A stretch of DNA of 64,000 nt from Chryseobacterium aahli (lineage in GTDB: Bacteria; Bacteroidota; Bacteroidia; Flavobacteriales; Weeksellaceae): NCBI RefSeq assembly GCF_022699665.1, contig NZ_JALDNB010000015.1, forward strand, positions 62,001 to 126,000, in the 5' to 3' direction. Position numbers and translations under genes: made by a program. A model generated the notes under the pieces. It had not been told where the DNA came from and made no database searches. It worked only from the letters and a program-made list of their open reading frames with translations. Positions 9,121 through 17,139 of this stretch are shown here, one piece after another. Position 1 is the stretch's first letter. Each line of letters begins with the position of its first letter.

Positions 9121-10134
9121 TTAAAGAATATTCACCTCTCTTTCCAATTCAATCCCAAACTTCTCTTTAATAGATTCAATAATCATTGTAGAAAAATCAA
9201 AAATTTCTTTTCCGGTTGCGTTTCTTGTTGCGTTGATGATGACTAAAGACTGTAATTTGTGTGAAGCCACATTTCCGATTTGTTTTCCTTTCCAGCCGCA
9301 TTGTTCGATCAGCCAGCCTGCAGGAACTTTCACAGAATTTCCGTTCGGATATCCTTGAATGTTTTCAAATTTTTGCTTTAATTCTTCAAATTGAGTTAAG
9401 GGAATTGTTGGGTTTTTGAAAAAACTTCCTGCATTTCCAATGACTTTCGGGTCGGGTAATTTGCTTTGTCTGATATTGATGACGGCTTTTGAAATATCCT
9501 GAATGGTAGGGTTTTCAATACCTAATTTTTGTAATTCAGATTGTATAGCGCCGTATTCTGTTTTAATTAAATGGTTTTCTTTTGTAAGCTTAAAACTTAC
9601 TTCCAAAATCACATACTTTCCTTTTCCTTCCTGTTTAAAAATAGAATCTCTGTACCCAAATCTGCACTGTTCCGCGTTTAAAGTTTCGACTTCAAGTGTT
9701 TCTAAATTTAAAACTTTACATTCTACAAATACATCTTTTATTTCAGTTCCGTATGCACCGATATTTTGCATCGGTGAAGTTCCTACATTCCCCGGAATCA
9801 AAGAAAGGTTTTCTAATCCGCCGTAGTTTTTACTTAAACAAAACATCACGAATTCGTGCCAGTTTTCTCCTGCTTGTGCGGTTACTAAAATCTCATTATC
9901 GTTGATGATTTCTTCTGAAATTCCTTTTAAATGAAGCTGAATGGCTAATCCTTCAAAATCTTTTGTCAACAAAATATTACTTCCACCTCCAATAAAAAGC
10001 AGTGGGAGAGTTTTAGTGTTTGAGAGTTTTAGCGTTTCTTTTAATTCATCAACAGAATTTACTTCTGCAAAATATCTGGCGTTTGCTTCTACACCGAAAG
10101 TGTTGTAAGGTTTTAAAGAAAAATTTTCGTGCAT
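9121..10134 (-). CDS. murB: UDP-N-acetylenolpyruvoylglucosamine reductase
   Basis: MurB reduces the enolpyruvyl group made by MurA, giving UDP-MurNAc for peptidoglycan. The 337-residue protein has the FAD-binding part (IGGGSNILL near residue 48, then LSLIPGNVGTSPMQNIGAYG) and the C-terminal substrate domain with the general-acid serine in NAGSFFKNP. The length and domain order fit a type I MurB. murA lies about 11 kb away on the same strand, so the two are not in one operon. ATG start at 10134; a near-consensus -7 (TATATTTC) lies upstream, which is weak evidence. Confidence 0.95.
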   Translation of the reverse strand: MHENFSLKPYNTFGVEANARYFAEVNSVDELKETLKLSNTKTLPLLFIGGGSNILLTKDFEGLAIQLHLKGISEEIINDNEILVTAQAGENWHEFVMFCLSKNYGGLENLSLIPGNVGTSPMQNIGAYGTEIKDVFVECKVLNLETLEVETLNAEQCRFGYRDSIFKQEGKGKYVILEVSFKLTKENHLIKTEYGAIQSELQKLGIENPTIQDISKAVINIRQSKLPDPKVIGNAGSFFKNPTIPLTQFEELKQKFENIQGYPNGNSVKVPAGWLIEQCGWKGKQIGNVASHKLQSLVIINATRNATGKEIFDFSTMIIESIKEKFGIELEREVNIL

Positions 10135-10184
10135 TGAAAAGAAGATATTTAGAATTAATTTAAGCTGAAATATAGATTGTAAAT

Positions 10185-10664
10185 TTAGCGTTGCTTCGGT
10201 GAAAGGTTTTCTAATTTGATTTTGAATTCTTCAAATTGTCTGTAATGGGTATCGCTGTAAGCATTCACAAAAACATGAGACTTTTTTGTGGTCTTGATCT
10301 GAAAAGTTTCATCAATTCCGTCAATAGGTTGAATGCTGGGCGAACTTTCAATTAAGCCTAAGTCTTTGATTTTAATAGAAGAAATCAGGTTCTTCCAGAT
10401 TTGAGGAGTAATTGCTCTGTGCCATTCATTATGTTTTTGATTGGCGGTCATTCCGCCCTCAAAATGAATAGAATCTCGAGTGATTTTGTAGCTGCTGTAG
10501 TTTCCTAATTGTCCGCCAACATGAGATAAGCTGATAAAAGTAATTTCTTCAGGATCTTTTGGCGAGGGTTTATTTTCAAAACTTTTTTCGCTGCAAGAAA
10601 AAAATGTCAACAGTAAAAACATGGATAAGATTACTCTTAAAGCATTTGTTTTTACTGTTGACAT
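10185..10664 (-). CDS. Small lipoprotein, function unknown
   Basis: This 159-residue protein has a type II signal peptide: a basic start, a hydrophobic stretch and the lipobox LTFFSC with Cys at 24. The mature part reads like a small beta-rich domain: EEITFISLSHVGGQLGNY, then YKITRDSIHFEGG, then a helix and FQIKTTKKSHVFVNAY. I do not recognise a named family. It sits 15 nt after the aminotransferase on the same strand and may be read through from it. Location is inferred to be periplasmic, lipid-anchored. Confidence 0.7.
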   Translation of the reverse strand: MSTVKTNALRVILSMFLLLTFFSCSEKSFENKPSPKDPEEITFISLSHVGGQLGNYSSYKITRDSIHFEGGMTANQKHNEWHRAITPQIWKNLISSIKIKDLGLIESSPSIQPIDGIDETFQIKTTKKSHVFVNAYSDTHYRQFEEFKIKLENLSPKQR

Positions 10665-10679
10665 AATATGTAAAGTTTG

Positions 10680-11885
10680 TTAGTGACGTTTGTCTGAATT
10701 ATAATTTTCTAACGCAGCCTGCAATATCGCAACGCTTTTTCTTAAATCCTGTTCTTTCAGAACGTATGCGATTCTTACCTGTTTTTTTCCTAATTCAGGA
10801 TTGCTGTAAAATCCGCCAGCCGGTGCAACCATGATGGTTTCGTTATTCAAAGAATATTTTTCTAATAACCACTGAGCAAATATTTCTGTATCGTCAACAG
10901 GAAGTTCGGCTACACAATAAAAAGCGCCTTTAGGTTTCGGGCAAATAACACCAGGAATAGCGTTAAGTAGATCTACCAAAACGTTTCTTCTATGAGTGTA
11001 TTCTTCTCTTACCGCTCTGATATAAGCTCCGTCATTTTGATGAGCGGCAGTTGCTGCGATTTGTCCTAAAAGTACAGGGCTCAATCTTGCCTGTGCAAAA
11101 AGCATCGCTGCATCATGAATTTTTTTAGAACGAGTTAATAAGCAGCCAATTCTTACCCCACACATTGAGTAACGCTTAGATTCTGAATCGATGATAATGC
11201 AGTTTTCGCTTAATTCGGGAAAAGCCAACATAGAAATTTGCTGTTTCCCATCATAAACATATTCTCTGTAAACTTCATCTGAAATAATGACGATATCATA
11301 TTTTAAAGCAATATCTGCCAATTGCTGAAGTTCTTCTCTTGTATATAAATATCCGGTTGGATTTCCGGGATTACAAATAACGATTGCTCTCGTTTTTGCG
11401 GTGATTTTTTTCTCAAACTCTTCAATTGGAGGCAATGCAAATCCTGTGTCGATTGTAGAAGGTACTGCAACCACATTTACGTTAAAAGTGCTTGTGAAAC
11501 CATTATAGTTTGCATAATAAGGCTCCGGAATAATCACTTCGTCACCATCGTCACATAATGTGGAAATTGCAAAATTCAAAGCTTCAGATCCGCCATTGGT
11601 TACAATGAAGTTGTCTGGCGTTAAATCTGTAAAGTCTAAAGAGTGGTAATACTCTGTCAATGCTTTTCTGTACTCAATGTTTCCCTCTGATAAAGCGTAT
11701 TCCAATACTTTTAAATCAATATTTTTTAAAGCGTTAAGAGCGGTTTCCGGAGTTTCGATATCGGGTTGTCCGATATTTAAATGATAAACTTTTGTTCCTC
11801 TTTGTTTTGCCTGAAGGGCGAATGGAACCAGTTTTCTTACCGGTGAAGGTGGCATCTGTTGTGCTCTGTTTGAGATATTCGGCAT
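10680..11885 (-). CDS. Class I/II pyridoxal-phosphate aminotransferase (aspartate aminotransferase-like)
   Basis: This 401-residue fold-type I aminotransferase has the motifs of the family: NIGQPDIETP near residue 38, NPGNPTGY at 172-179, ISDEVYREYVYDG with D203, and the Schiff-base lysine K237 in SESKRYSMCGVRIG, with the phosphate-binding Arg at 245. The substrate-carboxylate Arg is likely in QVRIAYV near the C-terminus. It probably transfers amino groups between aspartate or a related amino acid and 2-oxoglutarate. The exact substrate cannot be fixed from sequence alone. Monocistronic or co-transcribed with the downstream lipoprotein gene. Confidence 0.9.
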   Translation of the reverse strand: MPNISNRAQQMPPSPVRKLVPFALQAKQRGTKVYHLNIGQPDIETPETALNALKNIDLKVLEYALSEGNIEYRKALTEYYHSLDFTDLTPDNFIVTNGGSEALNFAISTLCDDGDEVIIPEPYYANYNGFTSTFNVNVVAVPSTIDTGFALPPIEEFEKKITAKTRAIVICNPGNPTGYLYTREELQQLADIALKYDIVIISDEVYREYVYDGKQQISMLAFPELSENCIIIDSESKRYSMCGVRIGCLLTRSKKIHDAAMLFAQARLSPVLLGQIAATAAHQNDGAYIRAVREEYTHRRNVLVDLLNAIPGVICPKPKGAFYCVAELPVDDTEIFAQWLLEKYSLNNETIMVAPAGGFYSNPELGKKQVRIAYVLKEQDLRKSVAILQAALENYNSDKRH

Positions 11886-12168
11886 TGTTTAAAATTTGTA
11901 TGCACAAAAATAAGATTAAATTCTTAATAAGTAAAATGCAAATGCTGGAATGTAATATTTTAATTTAATGTTAAATAATGTTTAATGTTTTACTATTATT
12001 TGTTAATTAAACTTTTTCATTTATTTATTTTGGTGTTGTTTTGTTATTTTTTATCAATTATTTAAATTATATTATTTGTGTTAAATTGAATTAATTATTT
12101 GTGATTTATTTAATTTTAATTGTTTTATTGTGATTTATATTTATATTAGCGCATTAAAAATTAATAAT
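11886..12168. other. A+T-rich intergenic region upstream of the T9SS gene
   Basis: This gap consists almost wholly of A and T, with repeated TTAAT, TTTAATG and TTATTT words. It holds the aminotransferase promoter on the minus strand. On the plus strand no exact TAnnTTTG box is seen near the T9SS start. Bent DNA or binding by a nucleoid protein is possible but unproven. Confidence 0.4.
11905..11912 (-). promoter_or_regulatory. -7 box for the aminotransferase gene
   Basis: The minus-strand reading is TATTTTTG, an exact TAnnTTTG match, 19 nt upstream of the ATG at 11885. Confidence 0.55.
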
Positions 12169-14730
12169 ATGAAAATAAATCGATTTTTTGGAATTGCTAG
12201 TTTGGCTCTGGTTTTATCTTCGTCTTGGTTAACAGCTCAATATTATCATCCGGTTACGGTTACGGGCTTTACGCAAGATGTAATTGTAAATGGGGTTGGC
12301 AGTGCATCTACAAGCACAACATCTGCTGTTGATGACGCGAGTTTTGCTTATATCTCCAGAGATTTTCAAGCAACTGCTGGTGCTCCTCTACCTTATTACG
12401 GTCTTCCTGTAACCGGACAGTTTATGACAATCGTCGGCTCAACTGCAGGACTTACTTATCAGTTAGCTCCTTATTCGGGAAATAACTCTCTGAAATTGAG
12501 TGCTGCAAATGATACAGGCACTTTGACATTGGGTACCCCTACTGCAGCTTACAATTTATACTTTCTTGCAACAGGAGGAAGTGGTGCTGCAGTTGCAAGT
12601 GCGGTTGTTACCTTTTCAGATAATACGACGCAAGCCTTTAGCGGTTTAAATGTTTTAGACTGGTATGGCGGTGCAAATGCTGCAATACAAGGGATTGGAA
12701 GAGTAAATCTTACCACTAATAATATGGAAGATGGGGGTGGAGTTAATCCTAGAATCTATCAAATTCCTTTAGCAATCTCAGCAGCTAATCAATCAAAAAC
12801 TATTCAAAGTGTAAGTTTTACCAAGGTATCAGGAACGGGATTTATTAATATATTTGGTATTTCAGCAGATCGTTACACCACTTGTTTAGCTCCTACAGCT
12901 GTTACTGCTTCGGCGATAACATTTACTACTGGTACACTTAGCTGGACGGCACCTGCATCTACTCCGAGTAGTTATGATGTTTATTATACTTCATCTACCG
13001 TTGCGCCTAATGCATCTACAACACCGTCTCAATCTGGTATTACTGCGACAACAGCTCCAATGAGTGGGCTGACGCCTCAGACCAGATTTCATGTATGGAT
13101 TCGTTCAAATTGTAGTGGTAACGTCGGCGAATGGGCTTACGGAACAACATTCTTAACACCTTGTTCCACTTATAATGTACCTTACTCTGAGAATTTTGAT
13201 ACAACTGCGGTGGGGTCTTCTACTAATACAAATGCACCATATTGTTGGTCATATCTTGAGACAAGTGGTTTTGCTGGTTCTGGCTATGTAGTAGCGACCA
13301 ACCCGTTTGTTGCGCCTAATTCTTATGTTTTAGCAAATTCAAGTGCAACTACAGGAAATCAAATGCTGGTGTCTCCTCAAACCATTGCGCTATCAGATGG
13401 TACAAAAAGAGTAAGATTTTATGCTAGAGGAAGCTCTGCAAACTATTCATTGCAGGTTGGCACACTGACGAATCCTTTAGATCCTACGACATTTGTAGCA
13501 TTTAATACTACCACACTTACAAATGCCCATGCATTGTATACGGTTTATATTCCAGCGGGTGGTGGTGATTATTTGGCTTTCAGACATAATTTAGGAGGTA
13601 CTTCGAGATCGATTTATATTGATAATATTACAGTGGAAGCTAACCCTACATGCATTGAGCCGGCTAATCTTTCTTCATCAAACGTACAAGCTTATACTGC
13701 TGACATTGCGTGGACATCAACTCCGGGCTCTCCTGCAAACGCACCAGGTTCTGTTTATGAATATTATTATTCTACATCCAACGTTGCTCCTACTGCTTCT
13801 ACTACAGCATTAGGTTCTAGCTCTGGTCTCTCTGCATCTCTAAGTGGTCTTACACCATCATCAAATTATTATCTATGGTTAAGATCATCTTGTAGTGCTA
13901 CTGATAAAACCAGTTGGTTAGGTCCTATAACGTTTACAACGCTTTGTGTGCCGGTAACAACTTTCCCTTGGAGTGAAAATTTCGATTCAATGACTGCTAT
14001 AGGATCTGGAATCGTTCCGAACTGTTGGAAGCAGACTTTAGGAGGTGGTTCTTCAAATTTCACTTCGGCAAACGCATCTCAACAATCGTATAATGATCCT
14101 AAATCTGCACCGAATTATATGACAATTTATTATCCATATAATAATCCTGCTTATTTATGGACACCTCTATTTACTTTAACAGCGGGAACTTCTTATGAAT
14201 TCTCTTTTTATTGGGTAGGAGACAACTTTGCAGGTTGGCAAAATGAAGTGGTTGTAAACAATACGCAATTGGCAACCGGTTCTACAAGTTTGACTACATT
14301 TATTGAACCATCACAAGTTGCAACAGGAGGAGGTAACAGTACGAATTATACCAAAGTAACCGTTACCTATGTTCCTACAGCCACAGGGAATTATACTTTT
14401 GCGATAAAGGCTAATAATACAACAACGGCTCCGTTTTATATGGGATTTGATGACTTCTCTCTAACGCAGGGAGCATTGGCTACTTCAGAAGTTGGTTCAG
14501 ATAAAAAAGAGATTAAAATATCTCCGAATCCATTTACGGATGTAATCAAGATTTCAGAATTTAAAGATATCAAAACGGTAAAAATCATTGATCTTGCTGG
14601 AAGAACTCTTCAGACTATTGAAAATCCTGGACAGACAATTAATTTAAGCTCATTGAGCTCAGGTTTATATTTGGTGAATATGTATTTCAAAGATGGCTCA
14701 CAAAAAAGTGTGAAGGTCATCAAAAAATAA
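12169..14730 (+). CDS. T9SS-secreted protein with two fibronectin type III domains
   Basis: This is an 853-residue surface or secreted protein. The start is ATG 12169, chosen because it opens a clean signal peptide (MKINRFFGIASLALVLSSS..., cleavage after LTAQ). A GTG 39 nt upstream gives an unlikely extension. Residues about 25-235 form an unrecognised beta-rich domain. FNIII-like domains lie near 240-330 and 494-593, each followed by a jelly-roll-like module opening with PYSENFD (337-490) or PWSENFD (598-770). Residues 781-853 are a type A T9SS sorting domain (ISPNPF..., then SLSSGLYLVNM, Lys-rich end). It is exported through Sec, then by the type IX system. An adhesive role is possible but not shown. 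The 283-nt upstream gap is extremely A+T-rich. Confidence 0.85.
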   Translation: MKINRFFGIASLALVLSSSWLTAQYYHPVTVTGFTQDVIVNGVGSASTSTTSAVDDASFAYISRDFQATAGAPLPYYGLPVTGQFMTIVGSTAGLTYQLAPYSGNNSLKLSAANDTGTLTLGTPTAAYNLYFLATGGSGAAVASAVVTFSDNTTQAFSGLNVLDWYGGANAAIQGIGRVNLTTNNMEDGGGVNPRIYQIPLAISAANQSKTIQSVSFTKVSGTGFINIFGISADRYTTCLAPTAVTASAITFTTGTLSWTAPASTPSSYDVYYTSSTVAPNASTTPSQSGITATTAPMSGLTPQTRFHVWIRSNCSGNVGEWAYGTTFLTPCSTYNVPYSENFDTTAVGSSTNTNAPYCWSYLETSGFAGSGYVVATNPFVAPNSYVLANSSATTGNQMLVSPQTIALSDGTKRVRFYARGSSANYSLQVGTLTNPLDPTTFVAFNTTTLTNAHALYTVYIPAGGGDYLAFRHNLGGTSRSIYIDNITVEANPTCIEPANLSSSNVQAYTADIAWTSTPGSPANAPGSVYEYYYSTSNVAPTASTTALGSSSGLSASLSGLTPSSNYYLWLRSSCSATDKTSWLGPITFTTLCVPVTTFPWSENFDSMTAIGSGIVPNCWKQTLGGGSSNFTSANASQQSYNDPKSAPNYMTIYYPYNNPAYLWTPLFTLTAGTSYEFSFYWVGDNFAGWQNEVVVNNTQLATGSTSLTTFIEPSQVATGGGNSTNYTKVTVTYVPTATGNYTFAIKANNTTTAPFYMGFDDFSLTQGALATSEVGSDKKEIKISPNPFTDVIKISEFKDIKTVKIIDLAGRTLQTIENPGQTINLSSLSSGLYLVNMYFKDGSQKSVKVIKK

Positions 14731-14756
14731 AACTATTTTTTTTGAATTATTTTTTT

Positions 14757-14788
14757 AGCAGCTGTACGAAAGTATGGCTGCTTTTTTA
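14757..14788 (+). terminator. Terminator after the T9SS gene
   Basis: AGCAGC at 14757-14762 pairs with GCTGCT at 14777-14782 and is followed by a T run. Confidence 0.7.
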
Positions 14789-14831
14789 TGTGCTCAAATT
14801 TTTGTTATTTTGAAGCTTAAACTTAAAAGCA

Positions 14832-15287
14832 ATGCAAATTCCTGCTTCGTCTGTAGAAGACTATATATCCAAAATTCCTGAAGAAAGGCAGGAGGTTTTC
14901 ACAAAGCTATTTGATACCATCACTGAAAATCTGCCAAAAGGTTTTACCAAAGGTGTCAGCTACGGAATGGTTGGCTGGGATGTACCTTTAGAAACTTTTC
15001 CTGCGGGTTATCATTGTACGCCGGGTTCGCCGCTGCCTTTTATGGGATTGGCTTCGCAGAAGAATTTCATAGCCCTTTATCACATGGGGATTTATGCAAA
15101 ACCTGATCTTCTTGATTGGTTTGTAGCAGAATTTCCAAAACATTCTAAAAGAAAATTAGATATGGGGAAATCATGCATTCGCTTCAAGAAAATTGATGAA
15201 ATTCCTTTTGAATTAATTGCTGAGCTGAGTAAAAAAATGACCGTAGATGAATGGATCAATATTTATGAAACCAACTTTAAAAAATAG
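14832..15287 (+). CDS. DUF1801 domain-containing protein
   Basis: This 151-residue cytoplasmic protein belongs to the DUF1801 (YdhG-like) group: SVEDYISKIPEERQ at the start, KGFTKGVSYGMVGW, then FMGLASQKNFIALYHMG and a C-terminal CIRFKKIDEIP. The family fold resembles the bacterial iron-binding frataxin fold, but its biochemical role is unknown. Its 3' end overlaps the start of the YiiX-like gene by 23 nt, so the two are probably translated from one mRNA. Confidence 0.85.
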   Translation: MQIPASSVEDYISKIPEERQEVFTKLFDTITENLPKGFTKGVSYGMVGWDVPLETFPAGYHCTPGSPLPFMGLASQKNFIALYHMGIYAKPDLLDWFVAEFPKHSKRKLDMGKSCIRFKKIDEIPFELIAELSKKMTVDEWINIYETNFKK

Positions 15288-15918
15288 ATCATTCCTGAAA
15301 TTAATCTCTTTTTTTGCAATTTTTCTTTTTGTTTTAAGTTGTAAAAATTCTCAAACTTCGGGTTTGAAGAATGGGGATTTACTTTTCGTCACCGCAAAAG
15401 AAAGTGGACTATCGGGAGCAATTAATAACGTCACTCAAAAACAAAAAAACGCATCCTTCGATCATATCGGAATTTTACAAAAAGATAAAACTGGAGTTTT
15501 TGTACTTCATGCTGCTCCAAAAAATGGTTCTCAGAAGCAAAATTTAGATGAGTTTTTAAAAGATCAGGCAAACGACGGACAAAAAGTGGTGGTGTACAGA
15601 TTGAAGCCGGAGTTTCAGAATACAATCCCTGACGCAATCGAAAAAGCAAATTCTATGCTGGGGAAACCTTACAATTTCAATTATATTTTAGACGAAAATT
15701 CTTATTACTGCTCAGATTATATCGAGAGATCATTTAGAGAGAATCATATTTTTAAATTAGAACCCATGACTTTCGTTGATCCTAAAACGGGGAAAATAAA
15801 TACATTTTGGGAAGAGTTTTATACTAAAAAAAATCTCAAAGTTCCGGAAGGTGAACCCGGGTGTAATCCCAACGGATTGGCTATGTCAGATAAAATACAA
15901 CGTATAAAAGAACTGTAA
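15265..15918 (+). CDS. YiiX/YebB-like (NlpC/P60-superfamily) cysteine hydrolase, lipoprotein
   Basis: The protein has 217 residues from ATG 15265, preferred over an upstream in-frame start because it gives a proper lipoprotein signal: basic KPTLKNR, a hydrophobic helix, and lipobox FVLSC with Cys near 26. The YiiX-type papain-like fold is shown by GDLLFVTAKESG, the catalytic His region FDHIGIL, GKPYNFNY and the nucleophile Cys in YYCSDYIERSF (family members are circularly permuted, so the His precedes the Cys). Members are thought to act on amide or ester bonds, perhaps in the cell wall. The substrate here is unknown. The start lies inside the end of the DUF1801 gene. Confidence 0.8.
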   Translation: MKPTLKNRSFLKLISFFAIFLFVLSCKNSQTSGLKNGDLLFVTAKESGLSGAINNVTQKQKNASFDHIGILQKDKTGVFVLHAAPKNGSQKQNLDEFLKDQANDGQKVVVYRLKPEFQNTIPDAIEKANSMLGKPYNFNYILDENSYYCSDYIERSFRENHIFKLEPMTFVDPKTGKINTFWEEFYTKKNLKVPEGEPGCNPNGLAMSDKIQRIKEL

Positions 15919-15923
15919 ATATT

Positions 15924-15951
15924 AGAGAAACTGAGAGGTTTCTCTTTTTTT
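15924..15951 (+). terminator. Terminator after the YiiX-like gene
   Basis: AGAGAAAC (15924-15931) pairs with GTTTCTCT (15938-15945), with a T tail. Confidence 0.8.
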
Positions 15952-15975
15952 ATGTTAAAATTAAAAATTAATACC

Positions 15976-16013
15976 CTACTAATTTGGTAGACTAATATTT
16001 TTTTATACTTTTG
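15976..16013 (+). promoter_or_regulatory. Promoter with overlapping inverted repeat upstream of the NIL-domain gene
   Basis: TTTG at 15983-15986 and TACTTTTG at 16006-16013, 19 nt apart, form a good Bacteroidota promoter. The -33 element sits inside the imperfect palindrome CTACTAATTTGGTAG (15976-15990). A protein bound there would block the polymerase. By its sequence and the downstream gene it may be an Rrf2-type, sulfur or methionine-responsive operator, which is an inference. Confidence 0.55.
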
Positions 16014-16086
16014 TCAAAGAATTAACAGGTAAATATTTCAAAATATGTAATTCAGAAAATATTGTTTAATCAAAAATTGTTTAGTT

Positions 16087-16392
16087 ATGATTACGCCAAA
16101 TTTGCAGGCTTTACCAAAAAATGTACACCTTATCAAAAAAGATTTGATCATCGAAGTAGAACTGAATGGAAAAATGAAGTTTGACCATCTTTTGAATGCA
16201 ATCTACCAACAAATGGGGATCTGCTATAAAGTACTAAGCGCAAATGTGGAGTATATGAACGGAGCAAATTTTGGTTCATTTCAGTTACATTTAAATGCAA
16301 CACCGGAAGAATCTCAGCAACTTGAATTTTTCCTAAATAAAAATAAACTTCTGAATACCACTGTCGATTATACCTGCAGAAAGTATTCATAA
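16087..16392 (+). CDS. Stand-alone NIL-domain protein
   Basis: The 101 residues match the NIL domain, the ferredoxin-like module found at the C-terminus of methionine importer ATPases (MetN), where it binds methionine and inhibits transport. Seen here: LIIEVELNG, MGICYKVLSANVEYMNGANFGSFQLHL and the closing FFLNKNKL. There is no ATPase part and no transporter adjacent, so it is a free NIL domain. A sensory or accessory role in methionine or sulfur metabolism is likely but unproven. It follows a promoter with an overlapping palindrome. Confidence 0.7.
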   Translation: MITPNLQALPKNVHLIKKDLIIEVELNGKMKFDHLLNAIYQQMGICYKVLSANVEYMNGANFGSFQLHLNATPEESQQLEFFLNKNKLLNTTVDYTCRKYS

Positions 16393-16499
16393 AGCTGTAA
16401 GTCCATATAGTTTGAGGGGCGTTCAATTTATTGAGCGCTTTTTTTATTCAATTCTCCGATAAAAAAGTTTATTTTTATTTTAAAATAAATTACAAAATT

Positions 16500-17051
16500 A
16501 TGGTTGCACTTATTATCATCGGAGTTCTTGTATTGATTGTCCTTTACGGAGTTTCTATTTATAACCGTCTCGTAAAACTAAAAAATCTCGTTCAGGAAGC
16601 ATGGAGCAGTATCGATGTCATGCTTAAAAAACGTCACGATTTGATTCCGAATTTGGTTGAAACGGTAAAAGGGTATGCAACTCACGAACGTGAAACTCTT
16701 GAAAACGTTACCAGAGCAAGAAATTTGGCGGTAGGAGCAGATTCTGTAGAGGGTAAAGAAGCTGCAGAGAAAAATCTGAACCAGGCGATGGTGAATTTAT
16801 TTGCTGTAGCCGAACAATATCCGGATTTGAAAGCGAATGCCAACTTCCAGCAATTGCAGACAGAATTGAGCTCTATTGAAAACGATATCGAAAAATCAAG
16901 AAGATACTACAACGGAACGGCAAGAGAAAACAATACGTTGGTAGAATCTTTCCCAAGCAACGTAGTTGCCAACATGTACAAATTTGAAAAAGCCAAGTTC
17001 TTTGAGCTTGAAAATATTGCAGACAGAGAAGTTCCGACAGTAAAATTTTAA
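16500..17051 (+). CDS. LemA family protein
   Basis: This 183-residue protein starts at ATG 16500, which puts a single N-terminal membrane helix (VALIIIGVLVLIVLYGVSIYN) at the front. An in-frame upstream start would bury it behind a polar extension. The rest is the LemA helical bundle: WSSIDVMLKKRHDLIPNLV, YATHERETLENVTRAR, FQQLQTELSSIENDIEKSRRYYNG and a final YKFEKAKFFELE. LemA proteins are membrane-anchored with a periplasmic or extracellular bundle; their role is unsettled. It precedes two DUF2207 genes, a common pairing that suggests one operon. Confidence 0.9.
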   Translation: MVALIIIGVLVLIVLYGVSIYNRLVKLKNLVQEAWSSIDVMLKKRHDLIPNLVETVKGYATHERETLENVTRARNLAVGADSVEGKEAAEKNLNQAMVNLFAVAEQYPDLKANANFQQLQTELSSIENDIEKSRRYYNGTARENNTLVESFPSNVVANMYKFEKAKFFELENIADREVPTVKF

Positions 17052-17139
17052 GAAATGAAGTCGCTTTGATTGGTTTGAAACATCAATATCAATCTAGAAA
17101 GGCGATACCATACGACCCACCAAATAATAAAATCTATGT

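Noticed and set aside
11886..12168. A+T-rich gap as a replication origin
   Set aside because: No DnaA-box cluster (TTATCCACA-like) was seen and neither neighbour is an origin-linked gene.
12900..14000. Repeated words in the T9SS protein gene resembling short tandem repeats
   Set aside because: They come from two fibronectin domains and Ser/Thr-rich linkers, not a CRISPR or satellite array; there are no regular spacers.
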